This document shows positions 42,008 to 52,100 of a DNA stretch of 64,000 bases, piece by piece. Within the stretch, counting starts at the first letter, position 1; each line of letters starts with the position of its first letter. A model generated the notes under the pieces. The model was not told where the DNA came from. It ran no database searches and worked only from the letters and a program-made list of their open reading frames with translations. Both the position numbers and the translations under genes were made by a program. The stretch lies in the NCBI GenBank assembly GCA_016222805.1, contig JACRQG010000032.1, forward strand, positions 1-64,000, given 5' to 3'. Origin of the DNA: Verrucomicrobiota bacterium. Lineage in GTDB: Bacteria; Verrucomicrobiota; Verrucomicrobiia; Opitutales; Opitutaceae.

Positions 42008-45000
42008 TTAGCGACCAACGGATGACTTTGGATTTGGATTCGGCTGAATACTAAGAAGCTGGCTCATCTTCTCCGGAGTCAATCCTTGTACCTCGGCATG
42101 AAACCCCCTGCCAGGCGTGACAACTACGTCTCCTCCGGCTGCGCGGATTGCGCCGACCGTGGTAACACCGATCTGGTTGTGAGGCACATGAACGCGATTG
42201 GCCAAAACCTGCAGAGACTCTCCCGGTGCACTCTGCACCGAAAGGCCTACGATTCTCCCGTCAGCGCCAACCACGACGCCGGCGCCATTGGCAATCGACT
42301 GCGGTGAGTTTATTCCTCCTCGTACCACAATTGCACTATCCGGTAGCCGTGCGGCTCCCGGAAGCAATGACCCTGCCTGCGGTGATGCCATTCTGATTCT
42401 TCCGTCACCGCTTGGTACAATGCGGATGTTCAATGGCTCACCCAGAGCCGCTTTTGATCGCCCTCGCGTTGTTAGTAGAATTAGCAACTCGACCTTCTCC
42501 ATCGCGGAGGAAATCTCCCACCAAGCAGACAGGTCGGCAGCGACCCACTCGGGCCAATATCCAACGTAATCTAGCGGGTTAATTTCGGTGCCGAACGTCA
42601 CTCCGCTCGTCTTCAGCACCAATCGCCGAAACTCCTGATCCCGAATTCGCGCATGCGCGGTCCCCTCCCCCACCCCGTCGATGCCGGCTCGGCGGCTGCG
42701 ATCGTGGAGGTCCCGGGCCTCGGCAGCAGCGGCTTCGCCGGTGATGCCACGGCGCCAGATGAAGGGGAGGTTCACCCCGCTCGACCCGAGGGTCGTCGGC
42801 GGCGGTTCACGGGGCTTGGGCGGATCTTCGCTGGGGTGGGTGGCACACAGACCGAGGACGTCGAGGCGATTGATCGGGTCGTTGCCCACGAAGCCATAGA
42901 GGTTGCTGCCGCCCGCCTCGCCCAAGGGATCGCGGCTCAGGAATCGGCCGAGGCCCGGATCGTAGTATCGAAACCCATAGTAAACGAGGCCGCTCTCCAC
43001 GTCCGTGAACTTGGTCGCGTGGCGGAAGGGGCGGCTCGCCAGGGCCTCCCGAATCGTCAACGGCAACGAAGGATCCACCCAGGCGCGGACATTTTCCCCG
43101 AACGGCCCGTACTCGTAACTCGCGGCGACTTTTCCGTCGGCAACATCGCCCGGCTTGCGCTGGAGCAACGCGGCCACGTTCCCTGAACCATCGTACGCCA
43201 CGTGGTAGCTGGTCAGGGTGGTATCGCTGTGCATCGTTTCCAGCACCAGCGCCCCCACCCCGCCCGTCGCCGTCAGGCTGCTACTGACATCGAGACCCCA
43301 GGCGTAGCTGCGGACCACCTTGTTCGTGGCCGAGTCGAGTTCCGCAATCAGGTTCCAGCCTTCGTAGATGAACTTCCGGTCGGACTTCTTGACGCCGTTC
43401 TCCCACGACTCCTTTCGAATCCGGCGCCCCACGTAGTCGTAGGTGAAAACCAGATCCCGGTTGGGCGCGCCCCAACCGTTCGCCGGCTGCGTGTACATCC
43501 GCTTCAGCCGATTCTCGGCGTCCCATTGATACACCCATTGGGAGTCGCCGATGAGATTGCCATCAAGGTCGTACTCCAGCGCTTCCTGCGCGGGTCGCGT
43601 CACCACCCGAACCTCCGCCGTCTCCGTCTGGCCACTCAACGAGGCCGACACCGTCAGTGCTGCGTGTTGCGGGCGCTGCGGCAGTTCAACGTCCCAAAAC
43701 CGCCCGGCCGGGCTAGTTCGGGTTGCCGTGACACCTCCCACGGTGACCGTTGCCCCGGGGGCTGAGGTACCCGAGACCCGGGTCTTGAGCGTGTCGCGAC
43801 TACGAACCTGGTTCAGCGAGTTGCCGCCCGCGGAATCACTCGCTGCCGGGCCTCCGCGATACGCCGCGGCCGTACCGCTCAGGCTCGCGCCGCTGCGGTT
43901 GCCAGCCGTGTCGTAGGTGTAGCCGAAACCGCGGCCCGGAATGGGAACCGAGGTCTGTTCCGGATTCGTGCCGCGGTACGCCTGGGCCGCCAGGCGTCCG
44001 TTGATCTCGTCGTTGGCGAGTTGGCCGAGCGAATCGTAATGGTAGCGATAGTAGGTCGCGTCTGAGGCACTGCCGATCAGGTCGGCGAAGGCCAGTCCCG
44101 TCTGGGTCGCCCAGGTCCGCCGCCCGGCGTCATCGGTCCCGTAGCCATAGCGTGTCACAGGAGCCTGTGCCGCCGGTCCAACAGCCGCGTGGGCGGCAGT
44201 GATGCTCAGCAGTAGATCGCGTTGGTTTTCGAAATCGCGTTCGAGCGTGTACCCGCCCTGGGTGAGAAGGTCCCACATGGCGGAGCCGCCCCGGTAGCGG
44301 TAGGTGGCCGGCACGTTGAGCGCCGGACGCGATCCCTGCGCGGCATAGGCGGTCGTGACGGTCTCGATGCGCCCCAGCGCGTCGTAGCCGTAGGTGACCG
44401 CCATTTCGCGGTCGAGGTTGGCAATGCCGTTCTCGGGGTTGGTGTCGTTGTCGGATCCGAGGCGGAAACCGGCGTAGCGACCGGTGATGGCATTGGTCGT
44501 CGTTCCGGCCTGGTAGTGGGGGCTCAGGACGAGGTTGTTGAAGTACGGCGGCAGGTACTCGGCGGAAACCTGTTCGCGCTGGTAGTGAAACTGGCGCAGG
44601 CCGGAGGCGTCGGAGACCGACTTCACCTGGCCGGTGCGCGTGTAAGTGTAGGCGACATCCGGAGTGTCGTCATTGTAGTCGACGTCCATCAGGTCGCTGG
44701 TCGCCACCGCATAGCGATAGCGGGTTTCGACGTGACCCGTGCCACCGGCCCGAGCCCAGGTCCGGATGACGTTCCGATAGCCCGGTTCAAACGCATAGTC
44801 GTACGTCACGAGCCGGGTGGCAGGGTCGCTTTTGGCGGAGAGCCAACCGGTGTTGTCGTCGTAGCTCCAGGTCGTGATGTCGGCCGCCCCCGCCAGGCCG
44901 CCGCGGTAGGTCTTCAGCGTCTCAAGTTCCCCGAACGCCGTGTAGGTGCGCCGCGTCGGGACGATGCCCGGCCCGGAGGTTTCCACGAGTTGCGAGCGGG

Positions 45001-48000
45001 GATCGTATTTGTAGGAGTTTGTCCCGGCCGGGCTGACCGTCGTCTGCAGGCGCCCCGCAGGGTCATAGGTGTGCGTGGCCACGATGACGCCGCGGGCGTC
45101 CCGGATCTGGTGCGGTCGATTCGTGCCCGGATGGTAGGTGATGCCGGGCGTCCCCTGCTTGCGACCATCCACCGCCTTTTCCAGGCGTCCGTGGGCGTCG
45201 TAGGTGTACGTGGTGCTCAGGGCCGGGCTCGTCAGGGTCGGGTTCAGGGCGTCGTACCACTTCTCGGCCGTGACGAGTCCATGGACAAAGGTGCGCTCCA
45301 GGGTCGTGCCATTGGGTGCCTGCGCGAGCAGACGGCGGTGGCCCGAAGCGTAACGGAGGGTCTCCCACGAAGTGTTGCCATGGAAGTCGGCGGACTTGGC
45401 TTGGGCGAGAACTCCCGACTCCAGGTTCCCGAGGCGGGAGCGTCGCGTGCTCACGTGGGCAGCGGCGCTGCCGTTCGTGTGGTAGGCGCTCCGCGATTCC
45501 AGCGCCCACCACGCGGACGCGGCGGCGTCCCGTTCAAAGGAGAACGCAAAGCTTTCGTAGCGATCGGTGCCGCCCGGTTGGAGGCCGGCCACCCCGTCGA
45601 GGTTGAGGCCCGCGGCGGTGAGCCGGCCGAACTGGTCGTATTCCCGAACGAAGTCGCCGCTGATTGGCGTGGTGGAGGTGGCCCCCTGCTCGACAGCATA
45701 CGACTTGGAGAGCAGGCCGCGGTCGTTGTATTGGTGAAACGTGACCATGGGCTTGCCGGTCCCGGAAACCCCGGCACCGACAAAACCGTCGCTCGACTCC
45801 TCCGCCACCCGGCCGGCGAGGTCGAACACCGTCACCTGGGGACGTTTGCCCAGGGGGCCCAGCCGGCGGGTGACGCGAAATCGGTTCGAGGCATCGAAGT
45901 CATAGGTATAACGCTCCTCGACGACCGCGGAACCATCGATCCGCTGGGTCCGCCCGTCGGCATGCCGCGTGATGGTCGCGGTGGCGGCCTCGCTGGTGCC
46001 GTAGTGATAGGTGATGGCGAGGTCGCGGGCTTGGTTCGGGTAGCTGTAGCGGGTGGTGACGCCTCCCGGGGCGATCTCATACTCAAGCAGGCCGGCGGTG
46101 TTGTACTGCCGCTCCGTGACGACCGGACTGGCCGCGTCCGGGCCCTGCTTGATGCGTCGCACCCGGTGATCGCCGTCGTATTCGAAGGTCGTCACCAAGC
46201 CATTCGGAATTTGCGCGCTGGCCGCCCGGGTGACGCCCGCGACGCGGCCGGCGGCATCGAAGGTCAGCGTGGTGGTCAGCCCGGTCTCGTCCGCGAGGGT
46301 CTGCGTGGAACGGTCGGGTGCCCAGGTGGCGGAAAAACTTTCGTTGGTGCTGGACTGTCGCGAAACCAGCTCGCCCTGCGGAGAGTAGGCGAGGTTCTCC
46401 CAGGCAATCAGCTCCGAGGACTGGGGCAGCGCGCTGGCGCCGGTGTAGACATAGGTCTCGCGGCGGATCGGCAGGCCACGGCGGAAGACGGTGAGGGTTC
46501 GCGTCGACTGGTTGGCCACGAGTCCGACCGGATCGAGATCCAGCGTCGATCCGCCGGAGGGGATGGACGTGACCGTAACCCCACCACTCGCCACGCCGTG
46601 GAAGGCGAGCACGCGCAGATCGGTGCCCGCCGGCGTGGTGAAGGAGGCCGGGTTGGCGCCGGGCACGAAGGTGCCGGTCTCGTACGCGTAGCTCGTCTTG
46701 GTGAAATCGGGGTGTTCCACCGAGTGCAGACGGTTCACGAGGATGGGATTGGCGGTATCCGTGCGGTACCATTTCGTCACGGTGCGCAACGACGGGCCGT
46801 CGCCCGCGGCCCGGGGGACGCCGCTGTAGGCGAGGGCACTGGCGGCGGTGAAATCGTAGCGGGAGGCGGAGAGAACGGGGTATTCGACCCGTGTGCCCGC
46901 CGCACTGGTGATTCCGGTGGTGCCGTTGGCATAGACGATGGAGGTCTCACCAACGAGGGTACCGGCCCGCCGGCGGCGGATCGACTTTGGCAGCACCGGA
47001 GCGCGGTTCCAATCCTCCTCGTAGAGGTACTCGGTGGTTTCGCTGCCCCCAGGAAAGATCGTGCCGGTGATCGGACTGTAGAGGGGTGAGGTATCGAGCC
47101 AGGTGCGATGAAGCTTCAACGGACGCAGCGTCGCCCCGCTGCCGGCGTACTCGCCGATGGCCGTGGCGCCTGAGGGCTGGACGGATCCGATGGGGCGGTT
47201 GCGCGGATCGAGATGAATCTGCGTCTCGTAGGCATCCCCGTCGCGGAAGAGCGCGGCGGTTTGGGTTCGCTGCGAGTAGGGCGTCCCGTTCTCCGTGTAA
47301 TCGTGCTTCACGCGCCGGTAGGTGATCCGCCGCGTCCGAGCGACCACTCCCTCCGCGTCGAGAACATTGAGGACATCGGTGTAATCGAAATCGAGCGACG
47401 TAATGGCAGTCCGCTGGCGGGTAACGGTGGTCCGCTGTGGTGGCGTGCCGCCCCGGTGCCAGTCGCTAAGGGTCCAGGAACCCAAGATGTCCGCGGATTG
47501 CCAGGAGTTGCCGGAACCGGTGGCACACTCGATCCTGGTGATGAACTGGGCCGCACCGATGGTTTTCGTGACGGTGGCGCTCTTGTAGTAATAGGCGATG
47601 CCGACCGGCTCGACCGTGTAGGTGATGTCGTAGGAGAGGAACTCGGTCGTGCTCTGGGCGTTCTCGTAGAAACGCAGCCGGAAGTTGCGTGGCAGCGGTC
47701 TGGGATCGGCTGGCAGGGCGGAAATCGGTGTGGCGTTGCCCGTCCACTCGAACACGACCGACACCTGCGGTGCGACCAGCCGAAAGCTCTCCGCCGAGAC
47801 CTGGACGAGATCCACATCCGGATGGACGTAGCGTTCGAAACACCCCTGGGGTCCCCAATACGGGGAGTCGTTGAGGAGGAGATTGAGTGGGGGCAGCGGA
47901 TCGCCGTTGAAGGCGTAACCGAGATTGAACTCGATCTCCGGCACGCTGGGCTGGCCAAACGTGGATTTCGGTGCGGCCACGAACACGGGGCTGGCGTCGC

Positions 48001-48514
48001 CCAGTTCCCCGGCGGAACTGCGTGTGGCCACCTGATAGCTGCGGGCCGACCGCGCCAACACCACTTCGATCGTGTCGAGGCCGCTGCCCTGAATCTCCCG
48101 GAAGTACGCTTCCCGCTCCACTCCGTCGACGAACACGCGATAACCGTTCGGCACCGCAAAGGTCACGAGGTAATTCGAGAGGTTGGTCGCCTCCACGTGA
48201 AACTCGGTCGCGACGCCGACGGGCAGGACGAAGTGCCGTTCCTCCGTTGCACCGGCGCCGGCGGTACTGGCCGAGAGCGATACCTCCGGCACGGCCGAAT
48301 CATCGGCGGCGGTGCCCGCGGTGAACAGGGAGAGCCGAAGGGCCGGATTGGGAAGGGTCGAGGTGTAGGAGCCACGGACCTTTACCACGACTCCGCCCCG
48401 ATCCACCACGCCATCCGCCCAGGCTGGGACGCCGCTGGCGAACGGGAGCAGCGAACCGAGCAGAACGAGGAGCCGCCGGCTGCGGATGAACCAATGGAGG
48501 CCACGTGGGATCAT
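42008..48514 (-). CDS. RHS/YD-repeat giant protein with a distinct C-terminal tip, 2168 aa
   Basis: Secreted polymorphic-toxin-type protein. Signal peptide MIPRGLHWFIRSRRLLVLLG to about residue 33 (PAWADG). Dozens of YD repeats run from residue about 700 to 1880 (EYDGDHRVRRIKQ, YDAHGRLEKAV, YDPAGRLQTTV, YDYVGRRIRKES). An Ig-like insert occupies about 1575-1641 (SAPGATVTVGGV, SLSGQTETAEV). The RHS core is YGFRYYDPGLGRFLSRDPLG with NDPINRLDVLGL, where the second DPxG has become DVLG. From LGLC on, about 280 residues form the variable tip; its last 90 (IVVRGGINSPQSIANGAGVV, GVTTVGAIRAAGGDVV, FHAEVQGLTPEKM) resemble RHS C-termini seen elsewhere, activity unknown. The gene overlaps the upstream helical-repeat gene by four bases. 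Confidence 0.9.
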   Translation of the reverse strand: MIPRGLHWFIRSRRLLVLLGSLLPFASGVPAWADGVVDRGGVVVKVRGSYTSTLPNPALRLSLFTAGTAADDSAVPEVSLSASTAGAGATEERHFVLPVGVATEFHVEATNLSNYLVTFAVPNGYRVFVDGVEREAYFREIQGSGLDTIEVVLARSARSYQVATRSSAGELGDASPVFVAAPKSTFGQPSVPEIEFNLGYAFNGDPLPPLNLLLNDSPYWGPQGCFERYVHPDVDLVQVSAESFRLVAPQVSVVFEWTGNATPISALPADPRPLPRNFRLRFYENAQSTTEFLSYDITYTVEPVGIAYYYKSATVTKTIGAAQFITRIECATGSGNSWQSADILGSWTLSDWHRGGTPPQRTTVTRQRTAITSLDFDYTDVLNVLDAEGVVARTRRITYRRVKHDYTENGTPYSQRTQTAALFRDGDAYETQIHLDPRNRPIGSVQPSGATAIGEYAGSGATLRPLKLHRTWLDTSPLYSPITGTIFPGGSETTEYLYEEDWNRAPVLPKSIRRRRAGTLVGETSIVYANGTTGITSAAGTRVEYPVLSASRYDFTAASALAYSGVPRAAGDGPSLRTVTKWYRTDTANPILVNRLHSVEHPDFTKTSYAYETGTFVPGANPASFTTPAGTDLRVLAFHGVASGGVTVTSIPSGGSTLDLDPVGLVANQSTRTLTVFRRGLPIRRETYVYTGASALPQSSELIAWENLAYSPQGELVSRQSSTNESFSATWAPDRSTQTLADETGLTTTLTFDAAGRVAGVTRAASAQIPNGLVTTFEYDGDHRVRRIKQGPDAASPVVTERQYNTAGLLEYEIAPGGVTTRYSYPNQARDLAITYHYGTSEAATATITRHADGRTQRIDGSAVVEERYTYDFDASNRFRVTRRLGPLGKRPQVTVFDLAGRVAEESSDGFVGAGVSGTGKPMVTFHQYNDRGLLSKSYAVEQGATSTTPISGDFVREYDQFGRLTAAGLNLDGVAGLQPGGTDRYESFAFSFERDAAASAWWALESRSAYHTNGSAAAHVSTRRSRLGNLESGVLAQAKSADFHGNTSWETLRYASGHRRLLAQAPNGTTLERTFVHGLVTAEKWYDALNPTLTSPALSTTYTYDAHGRLEKAVDGRKQGTPGITYHPGTNRPHQIRDARGVIVATHTYDPAGRLQTTVSPAGTNSYKYDPRSQLVETSGPGIVPTRRTYTAFGELETLKTYRGGLAGAADITTWSYDDNTGWLSAKSDPATRLVTYDYAFEPGYRNVIRTWARAGGTGHVETRYRYAVATSDLMDVDYNDDTPDVAYTYTRTGQVKSVSDASGLRQFHYQREQVSAEYLPPYFNNLVLSPHYQAGTTTNAITGRYAGFRLGSDNDTNPENGIANLDREMAVTYGYDALGRIETVTTAYAAQGSRPALNVPATYRYRGGSAMWDLLTQGGYTLERDFENQRDLLLSITAAHAAVGPAAQAPVTRYGYGTDDAGRRTWATQTGLAFADLIGSASDATYYRYHYDSLGQLANDEINGRLAAQAYRGTNPEQTSVPIPGRGFGYTYDTAGNRSGASLSGTAAAYRGGPAASDSAGGNSLNQVRSRDTLKTRVSGTSAPGATVTVGGVTATRTSPAGRFWDVELPQRPQHAALTVSASLSGQTETAEVRVVTRPAQEALEYDLDGNLIGDSQWVYQWDAENRLKRMYTQPANGWGAPNRDLVFTYDYVGRRIRKESWENGVKKSDRKFIYEGWNLIAELDSATNKVVRSYAWGLDVSSSLTATGGVGALVLETMHSDTTLTSYHVAYDGSGNVAALLQRKPGDVADGKVAASYEYGPFGENVRAWVDPSLPLTIREALASRPFRHATKFTDVESGLVYYGFRYYDPGLGRFLSRDPLGEAGGSNLYGFVGNDPINRLDVLGLCATHPSEDPPKPREPPPTTLGSSGVNLPFIWRRGITGEAAAAEARDLHDRSRRAGIDGVGEGTAHARIRDQEFRRLVLKTSGVTFGTEINPLDYVGYWPEWVAADLSAWWEISSAMEKVELLILLTTRGRSKAALGEPLNIRIVPSGDGRIRMASPQAGSLLPGAARLPDSAIVVRGGINSPQSIANGAGVVVGADGRIVGLSVQSAPGESLQVLANRVHVPHNQIGVTTVGAIRAAGGDVVVTPGRGFHAEVQGLTPEKMSQLLSIQPNPNPKSSVGR

Positions 48515-49029
48515 GGCTTACCGGGTGCCGGGCGGGCGCGCTGGCTAATCCTGGAATCGGCCACCTGCTGGCGCCTTCGGGCCGCGTGGTTGGCCGCATG
48601 GGCCGCGACCGAGGCGTCGTAGAGGGCTTTCGCCTGCGGGAGGTCAAAGAGGATCCGCTCACTGAGCAGCCCGGCGTTGGCCAGGAACGAGGACCGTTCC
48701 GAAGCCGAGCCAGCCGAGGCAGGCAAGGTGCGCGCAATCGCGACCGCCTCCCGGGCCGCCTGGCGGGCGAGCGCCGGATCTCCCGAACGACGGAAGAAGT
48801 ACGCCAGCAGCGTCCATTGCTGCCCGGCATCGACGGCCGAGGTGGCGCCGCGTCCCGGCACCGCCGGGAGCGACTCCAACTTCTGCCGGGCGGCGGCAAG
48901 ATCCCCGCGCCGCAGCAGGACCGCGGCCTCGTTGCGCAGTTGACGGTGGGCATCCCCGGGTGGCGCGGCGGCCGCATGCCCGTAAGGCGCCAGCAACAGA
49001 ACAAGAAGGCTGACAAGGAGGGTCTTCAT
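48511..49029 (-). CDS. Secreted helical-repeat (TPR-like) protein, 172 aa
   Basis: Signal peptide MKTLLVSLLVLLLAPYGHAA before AAPPGDAHRQ, which decides the start at 49029. The mature chain is all helix with TPR-like turns: AVLLRRGDLAAARQKLESLP, YFFRRSGDPALARQAAREAV, ERSSFLANAGLLSERILFDL and PQAKALYDASVAAHAANHAA. The tail is basic (ARRRQQVADSRISQ). It could be a periplasmic adaptor or chaperone for the RHS protein, since its TGA overlaps the RHS ATG (ATGA) and the two are translationally coupled. Family not named. It is 110 bases from the Fn3/PA14 gene upstream. Confidence 0.7.
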   Translation of the reverse strand: MKTLLVSLLVLLLAPYGHAAAAPPGDAHRQLRNEAAVLLRRGDLAAARQKLESLPAVPGRGATSAVDAGQQWTLLAYFFRRSGDPALARQAAREAVAIARTLPASAGSASERSSFLANAGLLSERILFDLPQAKALYDASVAAHAANHAARRRQQVADSRISQRARPAPGKP

Positions 49030-49139
49030 GGTTGGGAAAGCGGATCCAGGAAGGCGCAGCGATGCCGGGAAGGAGCCGCGCCGGTGGAGGAGGAAGTACG
49101 AGGGCAAACCGGAGGCAGATCCTGGGCGGGATGGCGGCG

Positions 49140-52100
49140 CTACGGTCGGTGAATCACCAACTCGATTCGTTCGGCGACTCCGATGGTGACGGTCAGGGTG
49201 GCCGAAGCCGTGCCACCGGCATTCGTGGCGGAGAGGGTCACCGCGAACGTCCCGGTCGTGGTGGGCGTCCCGGAAATGACACCCGACGTTGCCTGCAACG
49301 TGAGCCCCGGTGGCAGACCGGTCGCGGCGAAACTCACGGGCTGGTTGGACGCCACAATCTGATAGGTGAACGGCGATCCCACCGTGCCGTTCTGCGGCGT
49401 GACATTCGCGAGCACCGGGGCTGCGACGGTCCCGGTGGTCACGGTGATCACATTGGAATTCGGACTGGCGGCCGAACCGATCGCGCGAACGCGGTAGGAG
49501 TAGCTCGTCGCGGCCGCCAAGCCGCTGACGGCGTGGGTGAGCGAGGTTCCGACATCGCGATCCGAGTATCCGGTGACGAACGACGTGAAGCCGGCCGAGG
49601 TCGAGACATCCAGGCGGTAACCGGTCGCACCACCGACGGCCGTCCAGTTGGCGGTGAATCCGCTCGGCGTGAGGTTGGTGGCGGCGGTGGCGATCGGAGC
49701 CAGGAGAGGCTGAATCACCGTGAGCGAGTACGTTGGAGAGATTGCCTCCTGGTACGTGACGTCGCCGCGCTTGAGGACCCGGAACTGGTAGGTGCCGGCC
49801 GCGGACGGGAGCCATGTGGCTGTGCCGAAGCCGGTCTGGCCCACCACCTGGAATTCCCACTGGCCGCTTCCGGCTCCTCCGAGATATCCGCCGGAAACCG
49901 CAGGAGACCAAGCCTGGCCGATCGGCACCGTGGCGTTCGTGCTGGAAACGGGCGGTTGGGCATACAATGCCGGCTCGTAGAGCTGGGAGACCGGGATGAC
50001 CTCGCGAGCCTGGGCCGGACTCTGCCAGGAGAGGCTGGCGACGGCGTCACCGCCGCTTTCGTAGTAATCCATCCGCAGGTTGTAGAGCTGCCCGGCGGTC
50101 AGAAGGATTGGCGGCGACGCGTGGTCCGTCGCGCCCATATCACGCCACTGATCCACCACGAGTTCATCGTTCACCCAGAGGCGCACGCCATCGTCGGTCG
50201 TGGTGATGAATGTGTAGGCACCGGTGAAGCGCGGCATGACCCGGCCGGTCCAGCGGACCGAGAAGTTGTCCTCGCCGCTCTCGCCGGTCTCGGTGTCCTC
50301 CCAGAAGTCGCCGGCGCCAGGGCCACCTCTGCCCCAGGAGAAATCGATATTCTCGGTGCGGCTGAACTGGAGGCTGGAGGAAACGGAATGAAAATACTCC
50401 CCGAGCAGTCCGGAACCCGTCCCCTGGGAGGGAGCGGCGACCGTGGTGGCGCTGGCCGTGCCGGAGTTGCCGCTGGAGCCGGCGCTGTTCACCGCCCGGA
50501 CCCGGTAGTAGTAGGTGGTGTTGACGGAGAGACCCGTGATGCCGACCGAGGTGGAGGCACCGACGTCCCGGTCCTGCCAGGAGGGCAAGAAGGTCGTGAA
50601 CGCCGGGGTTGTCGCCACGTCGAGGCGGTAGCCAGCCGCACCGGCGACCGGTGACCAGTTGGCGAGGAAAGACGACGCGGTCACTCCCGTGGCTGAACCG
50701 ACCATCGGTGCCGCCGGCACGGTGGCCGAAGTGGCAACCTGAATCGTGTTGGAGCTGACACTGGATCCGCCGGCGCCGACGGCCCGCACGCGGTAGAAGT
50801 ACCCCGTGCCCATGGCCAGGCCGGACACGGTGGCGGACGTCACATTGCCAATCTCCCGATCCTGAAAGCCGGAGACGAAGCTGGTGAAACCGCTGTTGGT
50901 GGAAACATCGAGCCGGTACGCGGTCGCACCGCTGACCGCGCTCCAGTTGGCGGTGAATCCGTTCGGGCCAACGCCGCCCGCCGCCGTGGCGACAGGAGCG
51001 GGCGGCGGCGGTTGTCCCGGAAGGAAATCGACGCAGACGGTATAGTCTCCCGACGTGTCGCCGTGCTGGCCGCTGACGATGATCACGTGCTGCCCGGTGG
51101 TGACCTGCGGGATGGTGATCAGGAAGTTCGGATACTCGCCACTGTCGTAGTCGTTGGCGAGATACGCCCAGTTCTGGTTGTAGAGATCTCCGACGGTGTT
51201 GGTCCATCCGGTCGTGTAGACCCGGAGGGCGCCGCTGCCCGGGACCTGGAAGTAATGGTAGTTCGAGGAACTCGAATACTCGCCGGTGCCGTTGCCGTCG
51301 TCGTCCGTGTTCTCCCAACTGGAGATGGAGTCGGTAGCGGAGAAGATCCGCTGCCACTGCGGCTGGCTGCCGGCGGTCACCGTGACGGTCGTCTCCGCGC
51401 TGTAATACCAACCGGATCCATCGTAGGCGGCGGTGCGAAACCGGTACGTGCCGGGGTTCTGGAGTGTCAGCGCGAGCGTGCGCGTGTGACTCGGGACGTT
51501 GGTGCCGATGTCGTAATGGGCACCGCTCGGAGGCGTCTGGGTACCGGTGCTCCCGGGGCCATAGTATCCGGGGTAAGGCGCCACCTGATCGATGTTGAGC
51601 AGGCGGAGATTTCCATCGACGTCGCTGGCGGCGGCCGTGAGCACCACGGTACCACCGGCCGTGAGGCTGGCGGGGCTGGCGCTGATGGTGGGGACGGGCG
51701 GCGAATTCGCGCCGGTGACAATCAGATCGGATTCCGTGGTCCACACCCACCCGGCGGAGTCGTGGGCCGCCCAGCGGATGCGAAACGTCCCGGTGCGGGT
51801 GGGGGTGACCTGAATCGAGCGTGTGCTGGAGGCGGAGTTGCCGAGGTAAGCCTCCCGCATCGCACTCAAGGTGATCCCGGTGCCTCCCTCCCACGCCCAG
51901 AGACCATTGGGATCCCGCCAGTCGAAATTGTGGTAGTCCATGTTGCCATTCGGATCCGAGGCGGAGGACGAATAGACGATCGACTGGCCGAGCGTGAGGG
52001 TCTGGGCCCCAGCCGGCACGTGCGAGACCGACGGCGGCGTGTTGGTGGCGGAGACGACGGTGACGCTGATTGTCCCGGCACTGTACGACCAACCGGATCC

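Noticed and set aside
44222-47089. A 955-codon open frame on plus opposite the RHS gene
   Set aside because: Antisense to YD repeats whose codon bias keeps stops rare; no motif, no signal, no plausible start region.
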